64,000 nucleotides of DNA from Pogonophryne albipinna (GCA_028583405.1 CM053247.1:13384063-13448062), one strand, 5' to 3'. Counted from the first letter of the stretch, positions 13,201 through 24,393 are shown. Notes: generated from the letters alone by a model not told the origin. A program made the numbers and translations.

Positions 13201-16200
13201 AATTGGAAAATGTAGAAAACACATTCTGTGGTAAAAAGGGCAGATTTGCCTGATTGCAAATTTAGTGGTAGATTTATTCACTCAACAGGAGCGGCTAGGG
13301 TAACTGTAAAGGAGAAGTTTTTGTATCACTTCAGAGTGAAGATAACGGTGATAGACAGTCATCCATTTCCCACATCAGTCAAAAACAGTTTTCCTTTATC
13401 ATCTGTTCTGCCCAATAAATTTACTGGGCAGAGATCTGATTCTCCGGTTCGGCTTAGACCTCATTTTTCCACAAATGAGGGTCTTAAAGACCGACAGCCA
13501 TCTCCTACGATTGTTCAAAAACTAGCATTTGATGATAAAGAACTGGTGAATGTGTATCAATGGCTGCTGACATATCCTGATTCTCAGGAATTGTCGCGTT
13601 TGACTGATCAACGTGTTTTTCCACCTGCTGTGTTCATGGAGACTTCTTATTTGCATTGTACTGCTAACGTTGTTGATGATCCGTGTAAATGCTATGATGA
13701 GAGTTTTCTGTTAGAATGTGTGAATGATGAGCTCATGCTTAAAACTATGTAAAGGGGAGTTTGCTGCGCAGAGCTGGTTCCTGATACACTCACACCCACA
13801 CACACCACAACACAAGCTGTGTCAAATCCCAGGGGCGGTCCACACATTTCACTAGCCAGGGGCCCGACTGATAGATAGAGGGATTTGGGTCCAATCGTTA
13901 AAGATTGGGAGTCAGTCACTGATTGGGCACCTACACACACAGAATATGTCATGTACTCTATGTCACGGGACATGTATAAGATGAAAATCTGCACGAACGT
14001 AGCCGTTCTGCGCACATTGCTGTTGGTTGAGGAAGATGACGTTGGTGATGCCATTTTTTCACCTTTACGGGTAATTCTCATATCTCTGAGCTTCCTGCCG
14101 CGCTTTCAGATGTGCCATACTCACTCTGGGCAGCTCACAGATATGACGTAGGTTTAATGTCCACGTTCCGTCCAAACCCCAGTACCCATTGAAACGTGAA
14201 GCTGTTGATGGCATTCGGCCAGTGTTTACCTCTCTGTTTAAACAAGGGGTCATTATTCCGTGTAACGATTCCGGTCCGCACTCCAGTGTTTCCTGTCAAA
14301 AAGATCAGAGACAAACCTCCTGACGAGTGGAGATTTGTCCAGGATTTACGAGCTGTAAATACAGCTGTGCATGCACGCTCGTCCCGAATCCTTATCTGAT
14401 TATTTCCCTCTGCAGCATTTTTTTTACTGTCATAGACCTCTCAAATGCATTTTTCACACATGCCTGTTGGACATGCCAATGTTTATGTCAAACGATGTAA
14501 CACTCTGAATCCAGCGTCTCTTATGCCTTTGCCTGAAGTTGGTGACGAACACGACTGTGTTGCCGAACTTTCCATTGTGTGCACACCTAGACCGGACTTA
14601 AAAGACGTTCCTCTGACAAACGCTGACCTCATTTTGTATGTTGATGGGTCTGCCTTTCGCGACCAAGGGGGCACTAATCGGGTGGGTTTTTCTGTTGTTT
14701 CAGATTCTGCTGTACTCCGTTCTGGACCGCTTCCATGTCACCTCTCAGCACAAGCAGCAGAGCTCATCGCACTAACTGAAGCCTGCACGTTTGCAGAAGG
14801 CAAAACCGTGACTATCTACACTGACTCACGTTATGCTTTTGGGGGAGTACACGATTTTGGGGCAATTTGGAAGTGTAGGCAATTTCTGAAATCTGATGGC
14901 AAACCAGTACTTAACCATGTACTGGTTGCAGGCTTACTAGACGCCATTCTGCTCCCATCTGAAGTTGCAGTCTGTAAATGTGCCGCACACACAAGCAGTG
15001 TTTCCCTAGGAAATGCGTCTGCTGGCTCAGCCGCAAAGGCAGCTGCTCTGATTCCTCTCGCACCTCACGCACACTCATTTGTTAAAATCCCTGTCTCCTC
15101 CTTCACTGACAAAATGTCATCACTGACTTCCATGCAGCAGCTAGCTACACCAGTTGAGAAGGCTCAGTGGAAAGCTGCTGGGGCTGTTTTGCTGTTTTGC
15201 TAAGTTGACACATGGGTTAGATCATGTGTCAAAAGGGGGAATGTTAGAGGCTATCAATCAGGAGTGGGGGGTGGGGTGGAAAGAGAGAACGGCACAATAA
15301 AAAAAAAAACTAGCAAAATGCTGTGCAGACACAGGTCTGTCATGGACACAAGCTCTGCCCATTGTGTTGATGTACATGCGGATGCGGAAAAGAAGGAGGA
15401 GTCAACTCAGCCCATTTGAAATCCTTTTTGGGGCTCCTCCACAGATTGGACTCAAGGCTCCAGGATGTCCTCTTCCCTCCACAACTTTGTGTGAGGATGC
15501 TATGTTGTCATATTGTGTTAACCTATCATCCACTTTAGCAGACATCCGACGTCAGGTAGCCGCAGCCTTACCTACCCCTGCCACTGGTCCACTTCACCAT
15601 CTCCAACCCGGCGACTTCGTGCTGGTCAAGGATTTCCGTAGAAAGAGCTGGAAATCCAATCGTTGGCAAGGTCCCTACCAGGTGCTTCTCGTCACCCAGA
15701 CGGCGGTCAAGGTCGCTGAGAGAGCTACGTGGGTCCACGCCAGCCACTGCAAGGTCGTAGTCACAGGAAAGGAGAAACGGTAGAAACGGAAGACGACAAC
15801 AAGTGACGTGTCCTAGTCACCAACGGAAGATGACAACAAGTGACGTGTCCTAGTCACCACCAGCACCACACTTGCACTACATACACCAAAACAAAACACA
15901 CACTACACACAAGGTGTCACGAGCGAGTGCCAGCTGAGCGGTTCCATATGCTCTCTGGTTCCTCGTTTGTGTTATCGGTGTGCGGATTCTGACTGTTCGT
16001 GTCACAAAATCGACCAAGGGAATACACACACACACCCCATGGAGCATTCCCGCCTCGTGATGGGGGCTCGCCTGGAAAGAAGACCCGTGGCGATCATTTT
16101 CGGCCTATTAATCAGTTGTACCTGTTTGATTATCCCAATACTGAAGAAGTGTGTTTCCAGCATGGTATCCTCAGCTTTCGTTCAGTATACTACTATTCCA

Positions 16201-18137
16201 TTACACGACAATCCTTTGCTCCACAGTGAGATAGACCAGATAGAATCAGAAGAGTCTGATTCCGACACCACAATGTAATCCATGTGAATTCTCCTCCTTT
16301 ATGCTTACATTATATTAGGAGTCTGTCCTCCACAAAAACAGCCAGTTTTCTATGATATATTTGTGATGTGTTTACTTAAACCAGCGATGGAGTGTATTCA
16401 TTGATGTGTTATATCAGTCTATCCTGTCATTTATTATTTTTCATTGATCAAGTATGATCAAAAGGGGAGAATGTAGTGGAAATTTCATTTTCCACGTATA
16501 TGCTTAAACCAAATGCTTCTTATAACCTTCTCTGTGTCTACCTATATCATTTCCTGAGATGTGCTGTCTTCTTCTCTTCAAGGCCACACAGCTGATTGTT
16601 TAGAGAAGGGTGAGACTCACACAAAGTCTAAACAAGAACGTCCCTGGTTCTGAGAACACTAGCTACAGCTCAAGGACAGGGGTCTAATAACAATGAGACC
16701 ATGTGAAGACAGATGTCTGAACTTTCCTCTCTTTCTTTCTGTATATAAGCTTGCTATTTTATGATATCTACGCACACTCTCTCAGATTATTCATACTCTG
16801 TGAGACCTGTGTCTCTGTGTTGCATTTTTTATGTTGTTTGAAGCTTCAAATAAATTAACCAGAAAGACAACTCTGTTTGTTTCACCATTTATTTGTTTAA
16901 CCACTCTGACTTGTACTCCCGAGTATTGAGCTTAAGATTTCCACAACAACAGTGAGTCTTCTTTAGCTTTGTCACATTAAGTGATGACATTTACTAGAGT
17001 GAACTAAAGCAGTAAAGTTGCCAGACATAAAAAAATAAGCTGAAAGTTGCGAGACGAGAGGTGCTTCAGATTCAGGTGATAATTCTCTGTAGGTCCACCA
17101 TCAGGAGCAAACCCCTTTCACATTGTCTTCACAATGCCATGTGATATATTGCTGATATAAATATAGCAATTATAAAATGTTTGTAACTTAGAGATGCAAT
17201 CCCTAATTTATGGTTAAAGTACCTGAGGCCCCAGACAGCGATGCATCATGGATAGCTCGCTATTGTGCATGTTCCTCAGGAAGTTATAGGCAGGCACCAC
17301 CTGTAACGCTTCGCACGCCTCCATGTAGCCCGTCGGATCATACGCCTCCTCCTTATCTGCAATTGGAAAAAAAGACAATAGCCTGCTGAATTGTTTGCTA
17401 TCAATACCTCTTTATGAAAAGCGAGATGTGGCACCTTCTCCCCGGAGGAGGACCTTTTGAGTGGGATATTGAAAACTCCCTCGTGGCTGATTTCGCCCTG
17501 TCAGTGGATCTCATTCATACCAGATAGTTTTCACTTCTAGCGAAAAAGGAGGCCTGACGCAAAGGCTGAGAAAATCATTAAGATGCAGAACAGAGCTTTA
17601 CATGTGTGGGCAGCAGGCGCGCGTAGGAGTTACCGTTTTGTTTCTTTCCTGAAATCATTTAGAGAATGAGAAAACGTAATAGCAGAAGGGAGAAGATTAA
17701 CAGATGGGATGACACGAGGGCTTCACTTTATCAATGCATGTTCTGATCAAGATCAAATTCAGATTCACATTCAAAGTACTTGCTGCTGGAGCCTGGTATA
17801 CAATATATAATACAAGCCACAAAATAACATGATGAAATTCTTCTTTTAAAAAATGTGACACATCACCAAGCCTTTTCCTCACTTTTATTATAACAGGGAA
17901 CATCACACCCTTTATCATAAAATTAATAGCTTTCCCACCCTTTATCTCCCTTCTTTTACCTCCGAGCTCCAAGTCTGTGTCGTAGTCCTCATTGAGGATC
18001 ACACAGTCTTCCCCTCCCAGCTCTTCCTCTTGATCCTCTTCCTCTTCAACCTCTCTTTCACCCCTGTCTAGCAAATTCCCGCACGGACTTGAGCGTTGGT
18101 CCTTTGGCTCACCCACGTCGACCTCTGTCTGGCTCAT
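1020..18137 (-). CDS. lrrc74a: LRRC74-type leucine-rich-repeat protein gene, 5' part (6 coding exons)
   Basis: This entry spans the gene; exons are listed separately. Six exons encode about 292 residues with every junction in phase: an acidic N-terminus, a short conserved segment ending at a HRCLGPQ-type start of the repeats, then ribonuclease-inhibitor-type leucine-rich repeats of the form LxLxxNxxxxxGAxxIAxxLxxN. From memory the order and wording fit the LRRC74A/LRRC74B family, slightly closer to A, so the symbol is provisional. No catalytic residues are seen; the repeats suggest a protein-binding solenoid. The gene continues beyond the left edge, so the C-terminal repeats are missing. The intron between exons 2 and 3 (8898-17222) is enlarged by an antisense endogenous retrovirus. 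Upstream lies the 27-kb transposon stack. Confidence 0.8.
1171..1675. mobile_element. Short non-autonomous DNA element with inverted ends
   Basis: Both ends carry the same roughly 21-bp sequence in opposite orientation, starting CACACTGTCCCGAAATTGAC, and similarity extends to about 35 bp. The 505-bp body has no coding capacity. I could not identify a clean TSD, so superfamily is left open. It lies in the intron after LRRC74-like exon 5. Confidence 0.6.
1907..2387. mobile_element. Non-autonomous hAT element, copy 1 (TSD acttacag)
   Basis: The element starts CAGGGGGGTCAAACTCAA and ends in the complement of that sequence, flanked by a perfect 8-bp duplication acttacag at 1899-1906 and 2388-2395. 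Eight-base duplications and CAGGG ends are diagnostic of hAT elements. No transposase is encoded. A longer relative lies at 18452-19025. It landed exactly at the left end of the next hAT element, whose first bases CAG form part of its duplication. Confidence 0.85.
2491..3420. repeat. Foldback: two inverted arms of about 250-330 bp
   Basis: Sequence at 2491-2820 is repeated in inverse orientation at about 3166-3420, including the 18-bp self-complementary block catcacggaggtgatgag. The left arm is interrupted by about 80 bp near 2693-2772. Open frames here on both strands are shadows of the palindrome. Confidence 0.75.
4184..4271. repeat. (CA)n microsatellite
   Basis: About 44 dinucleotide units with a single ACGC interruption near its start, inside the hAT-like element. 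Confidence 0.95.
4479..5073. other. Intron sequence, nothing recognised
   Basis: Unique AT-rich sequence between the hAT-like element and LRRC74-like exon 5; no coding or repeat signature seen. Confidence 0.4.
5074..5183 (-). CDS. lrrc74a: LRRC74-like exon 5 (leucine-rich repeats)
   Basis: 110 bp. The acceptor ctttaag was chosen over a second AG 5 bp further in because only this choice keeps the phase set by exon 4. It encodes one repeat with LRSLNLAWNCIRGRGAA wording and ends on a whole codon before a ggtaat donor. Confidence 0.75.
6290..6472 (+). repeat. Teleost interspersed repeat (acgcttttatccaaagcgac core)
   Basis: The core acgcttttatccaaagcgac followed by a gtgtcttgcccaggaacaca block and a cactgagccac tail matches a short repeat I know to be very common in fish genomes. 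I cannot assign it to SINE or DNA transposon from sequence alone. It lies in the intron between LRRC74-like exons 5 and 4. The rest of 5184-6939 appears unique. Confidence 0.6.
6940..7146 (-). CDS. lrrc74a: LRRC74-like exon 4 (leucine-rich repeats)
   Basis: Bounded by acceptor acag and donor GCAG|gtagaa, 207 bp, in phase with exon 3. It encodes about 2.5 repeats, with VDLSDNSLGDHGA, LSLSGNHF and LQHLDLSHNALGEQ motifs, each about 28 residues apart as in ribonuclease-inhibitor-type repeats. Confidence 0.85.
7147..8764. other. Intron between LRRC74-like exons 4 and 3, nothing recognised
   Basis: AT-rich unique sequence without repeat ends, coding similarity or RNA signatures that I can see. Confidence 0.45.
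8765..8897 (-). CDS. lrrc74a: LRRC74-like exon 3 (leucine-rich repeats)
   Basis: Acceptor tgcag and donor TTACAG|gtggt bound 133 bp. It encodes one full repeat with LRLNLRDNWMEGMGG wording and starts the next. It joins exon 2 in phase 0, giving HRCLGPQ-GTKALAVPL across the 8.3-kb intron that now contains the retrovirus. Confidence 0.8.
10952..11428 (+). repeat. 5' LTR
   Basis: Starts TGTAGTGG and ends CCACAACA. A TATA box (gtatataagc) lies at 11220-11229 and an AATAAA signal near 11330. It differs from the 3' LTR only at 11181 (t here, a at 16701). Confidence 0.95.
11431..11448 (+). promoter_or_regulatory. Retroviral primer-binding site, probably tRNA-Ser
   Basis: TGGCGCTGCGAGCAGGGT begins two bases after the LTR, as expected. 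From memory it complements the 3' end of a vertebrate serine tRNA with about one mismatch; the tRNA identity is an inference, the position is direct. Confidence 0.65.
11882..13086 (+). pseudogene. gag: Gag remnant with CCHC nucleocapsid zinc knuckle
   Basis: Open frame begins at 11882 with a WTEMFGFPKGGSF-type segment, then is frameshifted in a Lys/Glu-rich zone built of duplications: a 41-bp unit repeated near 12031-12131, and an imperfect duplication of about 150 bp whose copies each end in the ctcacagaaagtgttt block near 12150 and 12305. A later frame (12478-13086) encodes the nucleocapsid part, with a Cys-X2-Cys-X4-His-X4-Cys knuckle at about 12973-13014 and basic flanks. Most capsid sequence appears to be missing. 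Confidence 0.75.
13228..13752 (+). pseudogene. Retroviral segment between gag and RT, unassigned
   Basis: A 174-codon open frame in the place where protease and the start of pol would be. I see no clear Asp-Thr-Gly-Ala protease motif; an STGA near residue 20 is a weak candidate. I cannot assign a domain with confidence. Confidence 0.35.
14180..14460 (+). pseudogene. pol: Reverse-transcriptase stub
   Basis: Fragments in neighbouring frames read TPVFPVKK, then DEWRFVQDLRAVN, then after a stop FTVIDLSNAFF, which are the fingers region and catalytic motif A of a retroviral RT. Sequence then jumps into the RNase H region, so the YxDD active site, thumb and connection are deleted. Confidence 0.8.
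14445..15203 (+). pseudogene. pol: Retroviral RNase H domain, one catalytic Asp missing
   Basis: The 252-codon frame contains YVDGSA, AAELIAL and YTDSRYAF, carrying three of the four RNase H acidic residues. The fourth, usually Asp in a GNxxAD motif, is Gly here (GNASAGSAAK). The remaining frame runs toward integrase but ends at a stop. Confidence 0.85.
15364..15783 (+). pseudogene. pol: Integrase C-terminal part only
   Basis: SPFEILFG, LQPGDFVLVKDF, WQGPYQVLLVT and a final WVHASHCK mark the gammaretroviral integrase C-terminal domain. The HHCC zinc finger and DDE core are absent. A 36-bp tandem duplication follows at about 15785-15858. Confidence 0.85.
15967..16278 (+). pseudogene. env: Probable Env transmembrane-subunit tail
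   Basis: A hydrophobic stretch (IIFGLLISCTCLIIPIL) followed by SSMVSSAFVQYT and an acidic tail resembles the membrane anchor and cytoplasmic tail of a gammaretroviral Env. The surface subunit and fusion machinery are absent, so this cannot encode a functional envelope. Assignment rests on position and the membrane segment. Confidence 0.5.
16460..16471 (+). promoter_or_regulatory. Polypurine tract
   Basis: aaaaggggagaa immediately precedes the 3' LTR and would prime plus-strand synthesis. Confidence 0.85.
16472..16948 (+). repeat. 3' LTR
   Basis: Same 477 bp as the 5' LTR with one substitution at 16701; followed by the second copy of the acag duplication. Confidence 0.95.
17223..17356 (-). 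CDS. lrrc74a: LRRC74-like exon 2
   Basis: Acceptor ttgcag and donor CTCAG|gt flank 134 bp that continue exon 1 in phase. It encodes a YMEACEALQVVPAYNFLRNM-type segment preceding the first leucine-rich repeat, the most recognisable part of the family, and ends on a whole codon. Confidence 0.8.
17960..18137 (-). CDS. lrrc74a: LRRC74-like exon 1 (start codon, acidic N-terminus)
   Basis: The start codon lies just downstream of an acceptor-like ccatccag, so a non-coding exon probably exists further upstream. The exon encodes 59 residues with a run of Glu/Asp around residues 29-40 and ends with a GGAG|gtaaaa donor, leaving phase 1. There is no signal peptide or membrane segment, consistent with an intracellular protein. 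Confidence 0.75.
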
Positions 18138-18451
18138 TCTTTCCTGGATGGAGAATGAGAAAATAAGACATCCTGACTCCTAAAAGTGAGGAAATTGGAT
18201 GGATTTTGAACAACTATTTCCATCAATATGGTTGGATTGTATCACACTGTTCTCCAAGTTTTTGTAACTACTTATTTTGCCTTCCCACCTCTCTTTCGCC
18301 AGAGGCTGTTTTTGCTGTCTTTCACCCCCTTTTTCAAGGCCTAAGGCATGTCCACTACATTTCCTTTTCAAACTTGCATTATATTGTTATATTCAGGAAT
18401 AAATCAGTCTGGCAACAAGGCAAAAGTAAGCCCAATATTTATTGTCTTTAG

Positions 18452-19025
18452 TGTCAAACTCAATTTCATCACGGGCCACATCAGCATTATGGTTGCACTC
18501 AAAGGGCCGGTTGTAACTTCAAGACTATATAAAAAGACATATATAAATATTGAATATATATAAAATAATGTATTATATTACATTATTGCCTCTGCATTGG
18601 ATTATTATCGGAAAGGGTAATAACTTCATAATTAACTTCGCCTGAAAGAAGAAGTCTGGGGCAAATAATTGCAAGTCTCTTCAGTAAGAATGTCACAATA
18701 TGATTTTAAAAGAAAAGCCACATTCTGAAAAAAAAGAAAAAAAGAAGTGACATTTTGAAAAAGAGAAGTAACATTTGGAAACAAAAATCTATTTATGAGA
18801 AAAAGGATAATTCTAAGAAAAAAGGCATATGACAAAAAAAGTCAAATTCTGAGAAAAAGTCAAATTTGAGATGCATTGTGGGACATGTAGTTTATGGGCA
18901 ACGTGCTTCTTTAAAGTAGCATGTAACCGTATAACATATCATATTCTTTGCAAGCTCTTGTGGGGCCACATAAAATGAAGTCAAGGGCCGGATTTGGCCC
19001 CCGGGCCTTGAGTTTGACACCCCTG
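18452..19025. mobile_element. Non-autonomous hAT element, copy 2
   Basis: Same family as the 1907-2387 element: it shares the tcaatttcatcacgggccac start and the ggccttgagtttgacacccc end. The first CAGGG bases are lost and the duplication is only partly visible (cttta on both sides). Its centre has expanded with gaaaaaga-type runs. Confidence 0.75.
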
Positions 19026-19329
19026 CTTTAAACCGTCTTTTTGGTCTCCACCATCTCCTAGGGCAGGGGTGCCCAACCTTTTTTGAACCGAGAGCTACTT
19101 TTAAAGTTGCCAGTCTGCCGAGATCTACCAGTCCAAATAGAGAGGCGTAGCCATTACTGACAGCCTACTACCAGGTAAATACCCAGATAGCAAAATATGA
19201 GTGAATCAATGTTGAAATATGGTTAGGCAGAAATATTGAATCCATGTTGAAACACTGACATTGAAATTAAACAGAAAGCGCAAATTGTTTTAATGTTGAA
19301 TACATTTTGGACTTTCAACCATAACTGAC

Positions 19330-19695
19330 ACTATCAATGTTGATTCAACCATCATCTAAATAGGAATCTACATGCACATTTTTGGTTGATTTTACATTGA
19401 ATCAATGTTAGGAATCGACATTGATTCAACAATCATCCAAATGGGAATCTACATATACATTTTAGTTGATTTTATATTGAATCAGTGTTAGGAATCTATA
19501 TTGATTCAACCATCATCCAAATGGGAATCTACATGTAAATTGTAGTTGATTTTATATTGAATCAGTGTTAGGAATCAATATTGATTCAACCATCATCCAA
19601 ATGGGAATCTACATATACATTTTAGTTGATTTTATATTGAATCAGTGTTAGGAATCAATATTGATTCAACCATCATCTAAATGGGAATCTAAATG
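19330..19695. repeat. Minisatellite, 80-bp unit, about 4.5 copies
   Basis: The block gattcaaccatcatccaaa recurs at 19342, 19423, 19503, 19583 and 19663, a period of 80-81 bp, with only a few substitutions between copies. It is part of the TA-flanked element. Confidence 0.9.
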
Positions 19696-20339
19696 TAAAA
19701 CTTACATTAAAATATTCAACTTTTCTAAGCATACTGTAACACATTAAAAAAGTGAATGTTTTTCACCAATGACTTTTCTGCGTATAGGTCTACATCTTAA
19801 CAGACCATTAACAAGTGCAACATCAATACTGTACTGAATGAAGTGGTCCAAACTTGTAAACACACACTACACCATGTATTGTTGGCAGACGATTGTTATT
19901 AGCTTGTTCAAAATTACCTTGAATTACCATATTTCCCAAAATGTATGAAATCAAACAAAAAATGACAGAAAACATGATTTTAATATTCAAATTTATTTTA
20001 GAAAACAGGCAGCAATGCGTCCCTGAGCAAGACTATTAACCCGTTATTGCTCCCCAAACGCTGTGGAATAAATGCAGAGGACACATCGTATGTGCAAATA
20101 TACAGTGACACAAGATACCCCCATAAAAAAAAGAGGGTGTGTAAGAACCATTGGTGCAACTCCAAACAAGAACAGCCTGAAGCTTCAAGTCTTCCATGAA
20201 GGCGAAGCTGTAAACATTTGACTTATTTTTGACTGTAAGAACAACAGTCTATTGTCCATGAAAGAACAGTATTGTCTATGAGGCGGTAACCTTTGTACTG
20301 TATGCACAAGGAAAACACATTAGAGTGTGGTGGGGTACC

Positions 20340-21202
<863 letters not shown>

Positions 21203-21269
21203 CTGAAACACACAGTAGGAAATAAAGTTATTAGCATATGACACTATTGTAACCTCCCATGTAAGGAAA

Positions 21270-21441
21270 TGTGTCTATGTGTGTATGTGTGTAAGTTTGT
21301 GTATGTGTGTGCCTGTATGTGTGTGTATGTGTGTGTGTGCCTGTGTGTATGTGTATCTATGTGTGTGCATGTGTGTGTCTGTCTATGTGTGTGTGTCTGT
21401 TTGTATGTATGTGTGTCTGTTTGTATGTATGTGTGTCTGTT

Positions 21442-21483
<42 letters not shown>

Positions 21484-21512
21484 TGTTTGTGTGTATGTGT
21501 GTGCATGTGTAT
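21270..21512. repeat. Imperfect (GT)n-rich array
   Basis: Runs of GT interspersed with tgtctgtttgtatgtatgtg units. All open frames across it are low-complexity. Confidence 0.9.
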
Positions 21513-21985
21513 TTATAAGATAAACTATATTTTTTGATGATCTGTCACATACATTGAAAACAGTTATTATGCTGACTTACATGCCACAGCCTCAGAAACC
21601 TGGAGTCATCCTCATGCAGAAATCCAGGCAGGGAGGAGAGCAGCACGTCGGCTATGGACGTCACCTTGATCCTTGAGTGCGAAAACATATCTTTGTTTTA
21701 CTTTGGATGCTAAACAGCATAGCCACACAACAATTGATATCACAAGGGCTCTTCCATGACTGAAGAGATTACCATTTTGAAGCAATTGAGGCGTCTGCGA
21801 TCCCACCTGTATCTCATTAGCACAACAACAAGGTGCAATAACATTAACACTGCTGTTCCCTCCCCAAACACAAGTATCTTAATAATAAATCTAAATCTAT
21901 CAGGCTGACCCTCTGCCCCCCAACACACACACAGAAAATCCACTCTAGTAAGATAATAAAACACCAAGAGGCTTAACCGACTCAC

Positions 21986-22057
21986 CTGGAGGTCATAGGC
22001 GGTGAAGAGCTGAACTTCAGACACTTCGCCTTTGCGTGGCGCCTTCTTCCTGAACAA
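21986..22057 (-). pseudogene. Left half of the transposon-split exon
   Basis: Reading leftward after the gaacaa duplication it encodes FRKKAPRKGEVSEVQLFTAY and ends at CTCCAG|gtgagt. Its partner half is at 40681-40771. Confidence 0.6.
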
Positions 22058-22358
22058 TATGGCGTTATATTTGTGCCTCTATCCTGAGCACGCAATGAAA
22101 CATGTTGAGCATAGAAAATGCTATTGAGCGCGCACTTGAACATCTTTGAGCACAGAGAAATATATTTTCTCTCATAAAACTCCTGCTCCGTGTGCAAGCA
22201 GACCGCTGCACGCGCTCTCTCTCCCTCGCTCGCTCAACCTCTCCAGCCTGTGCGCGCTCAGCTTTGCCTGCGCTCGCTCAAGTTGTCACAGTGTTACAAA
22301 TGTGCCACAAAACCAACCAATCGGAGAACTCGAGAAGGTCAATTCTGATTGGCTGGTC
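22058..22358 (+). repeat. Left terminal inverted repeat of the 18.6-kb transposon
   Basis: About 300 bp matching the complement of 40388-40674. TGAGC recurs at 22085, 22106, 22125 and 22147, spacing 19-22 bp. Confidence 0.85.
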
Positions 22359-23766
22359 CAGCGCCATGTAGAGAGAAGAGTTGCGACAGCGGAAGTCCAA
22401 AATGCTTGATCGTCACGTGGTTCAGAGAGACTCAGAAAGTTCCCGGAAGTTCGTGGCGGGCCATTTGAATCACGATTTGAATGCATTGATAACAGGATAG
22501 AAATGACATTTTTGGTAATTAGTGGTCAATAAAGGTTTTGATTTGCAATATGTATACAACATATCGATATGTGTATGTGTACATCAATGTGTTTTGTTTT
22601 TTTTAAGTAAAATGTGCTAATATTTGAGGATTAAGATAAAATAAGAAGTACTTTATTGATACCAATTGGGGAAATGTTTACGCTGCAGCAGCAAAAGACA
22701 AGGAGGCATTGTACATTAGACAGTTAAAAGACTAGAATTAAACAATCGAAAATGTAAACATCTTAAATTGAAATAACATAGCATTACAACGTAGAAAGTA
22801 GAAAATATACATAGTGTGAACAGCTATCTTACCTGTTAACATATACATGTTAGGCTAACGTTGCCTTGGTTAGAGCCTGTTGCTGTTGATTATTGCTTTG
22901 AATTCTTTAAAACAAATATTATCTTCTTAAACCTGTATGGTAGTCAGGAGCATCACATCCTAATGTTTATTGATATATTTAGAGGGAAGGAAGGTTTCAA
23001 AATTCTGATTAGATACATTTCTACCATTTCTTTAATTCATGGTGGTTTCAGTAATCCCATGGTAATTGAGGACACAAGTAATCTAAAGTACTAATGTAAT
23101 CTTTATGACTTTCAGAAAGGACAGGAGACCCACAGGTGCCTATCAATGATTGTCAACTGACAGTCCAATGAGTCAAAGCACTAGCAGCAGCAGCATGATG
23201 AGGATGTTAAATGTGTTGTTTTAGGAACATCCATTGTAAATAAATGGAATTCAATAAACATTGAATAGCATATCATGCAGTTTGTCTGTGCCTTTTCCTC
23301 TGTGTTGTCCTGGCATATAGTCTCCCCCATGATTTGCTGTGCTGCCGGGGGATGCTCCAAGCGCTCAGAGAAAGGAGTACACATGTAAGGTTTCCCCACT
23401 GACACAGAGAGGAAGAAAGAATGGCTGGCTCAAGTCAGCAGGAGCAATTTAACTATCACAAAAGACAACAACAGCAACTAAATATGTGAGGTAATCATAT
23501 TTTTCACAAAACGAAGACCACACCATTGGGAAGCTTAACGTCTGTTTAATCAAAAATAAAGAACAGGGAGAGGCTTGCTAAACTCTGGGAGTTGAGACTC
23601 AGGTGCAGGGTGAGGGTCTCATTGCAGGTCTTCAGGCTCCATTGAATCCCTGTGGGGTTCTTGTGCTGAAAGAGGGAGACAGGAGAAAGGGTTAGATACA
23701 TCTAGCAACCTATAGGATGGGAAATTGCTGACCTATTTTAAACTTACCATGTGTTTTCACTCTCAC
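22359..23766. other. Left interior of the 18.6-kb transposon; LINE-like fragment only
   Basis: A stretch near 22640-22700 (agtactttattgatacc, ggggaaatg) resembles a common fish LINE tail in reverse orientation. An open frame on the minus strand at 23181-23405 follows an acceptor-like tgtgtcag and is not recognised. Nothing else is seen. Confidence 0.4.
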
Positions 23767-24393
23767 TTAACCCTCCGGTATCATTCGATTGGACTACGCA
23801 AATTAGTCATTAGAGACAAAAATGTCCACTGCAAAATGCTTTGATCAAAACATTATATTAAAAGGTTTTTTTCACAACTTTTTTGGGTTCAATCTTTAAA
23901 GCAACTTCCGCCCTAATAGAAAATACCAAAAATGTAATCATTTTCAGGATTTTAACCCTTTAAATGCCATTTTGAAAACATGAAACCGCTGTTTTTTTTC
24001 ATGATGAAAACAGAGAAAATGAGTTATTTTCCAAAAAATACATATCTGGGGACTGGCTCTTTTTTCTTATAACAGTCTTGGATATGTCAAAGATTATCAA
24101 CAAAATGGATTTTTTTGCATTATTAGTTTTTGCACAAAATCAGATTGAACAAAAAAGTTACAAATTAGTCATTCGGGACAAAAATGTCCACTTCCAAACA
24201 CTGCTCTAAAATGACAACAGATTAATATTTTAAAAAGCTTTTTGGGGTTAAATCTTTCAATCAACTTCAGTCCTGATCAAAAATACCAAATGTTAAATTA
24301 TGTTCAGGATTTTAACCCTTGAACTGCCAGTTTGAAAACATGAATTTGCGTTTTCTATGAAAAACATGCACAAAAAGGCAGTTATTTTCCATA

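Larger units (their letters stand above)
10952..16948 (+). mobile_element. Endogenous retrovirus, gammaretrovirus-like, heavily deleted
   Basis: Two 477-bp LTRs exactly 5520 bp apart differ at a single site, and a 4-bp duplication acag flanks the provirus (10948-10951 and 16949-16952). Between them are a primer-binding site, Gag remnants with a CCHC zinc knuckle, a reverse-transcriptase stub, an RNase H domain, the C-terminal part of integrase, a possible Env tail and a polypurine tract. At 6.0 kb it is shorter than a typical complete provirus, and each gene is truncated or frameshifted. RNase H and integrase wording is gammaretrovirus-like. It is antisense to the host LRRC74-like gene, in the intron between exons 3 and 2. 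Confidence 0.92.

Noticed and set aside
15967..16278. An intact viral envelope gene
   Set aside because: Only a membrane segment and tail are present; no surface subunit, cleavage site or fusion region is seen.
19330..19695. CRISPR-like array
   Set aside because: The whole 80-bp unit is repeated, with no unique spacers; it is a minisatellite in a eukaryotic transposon.
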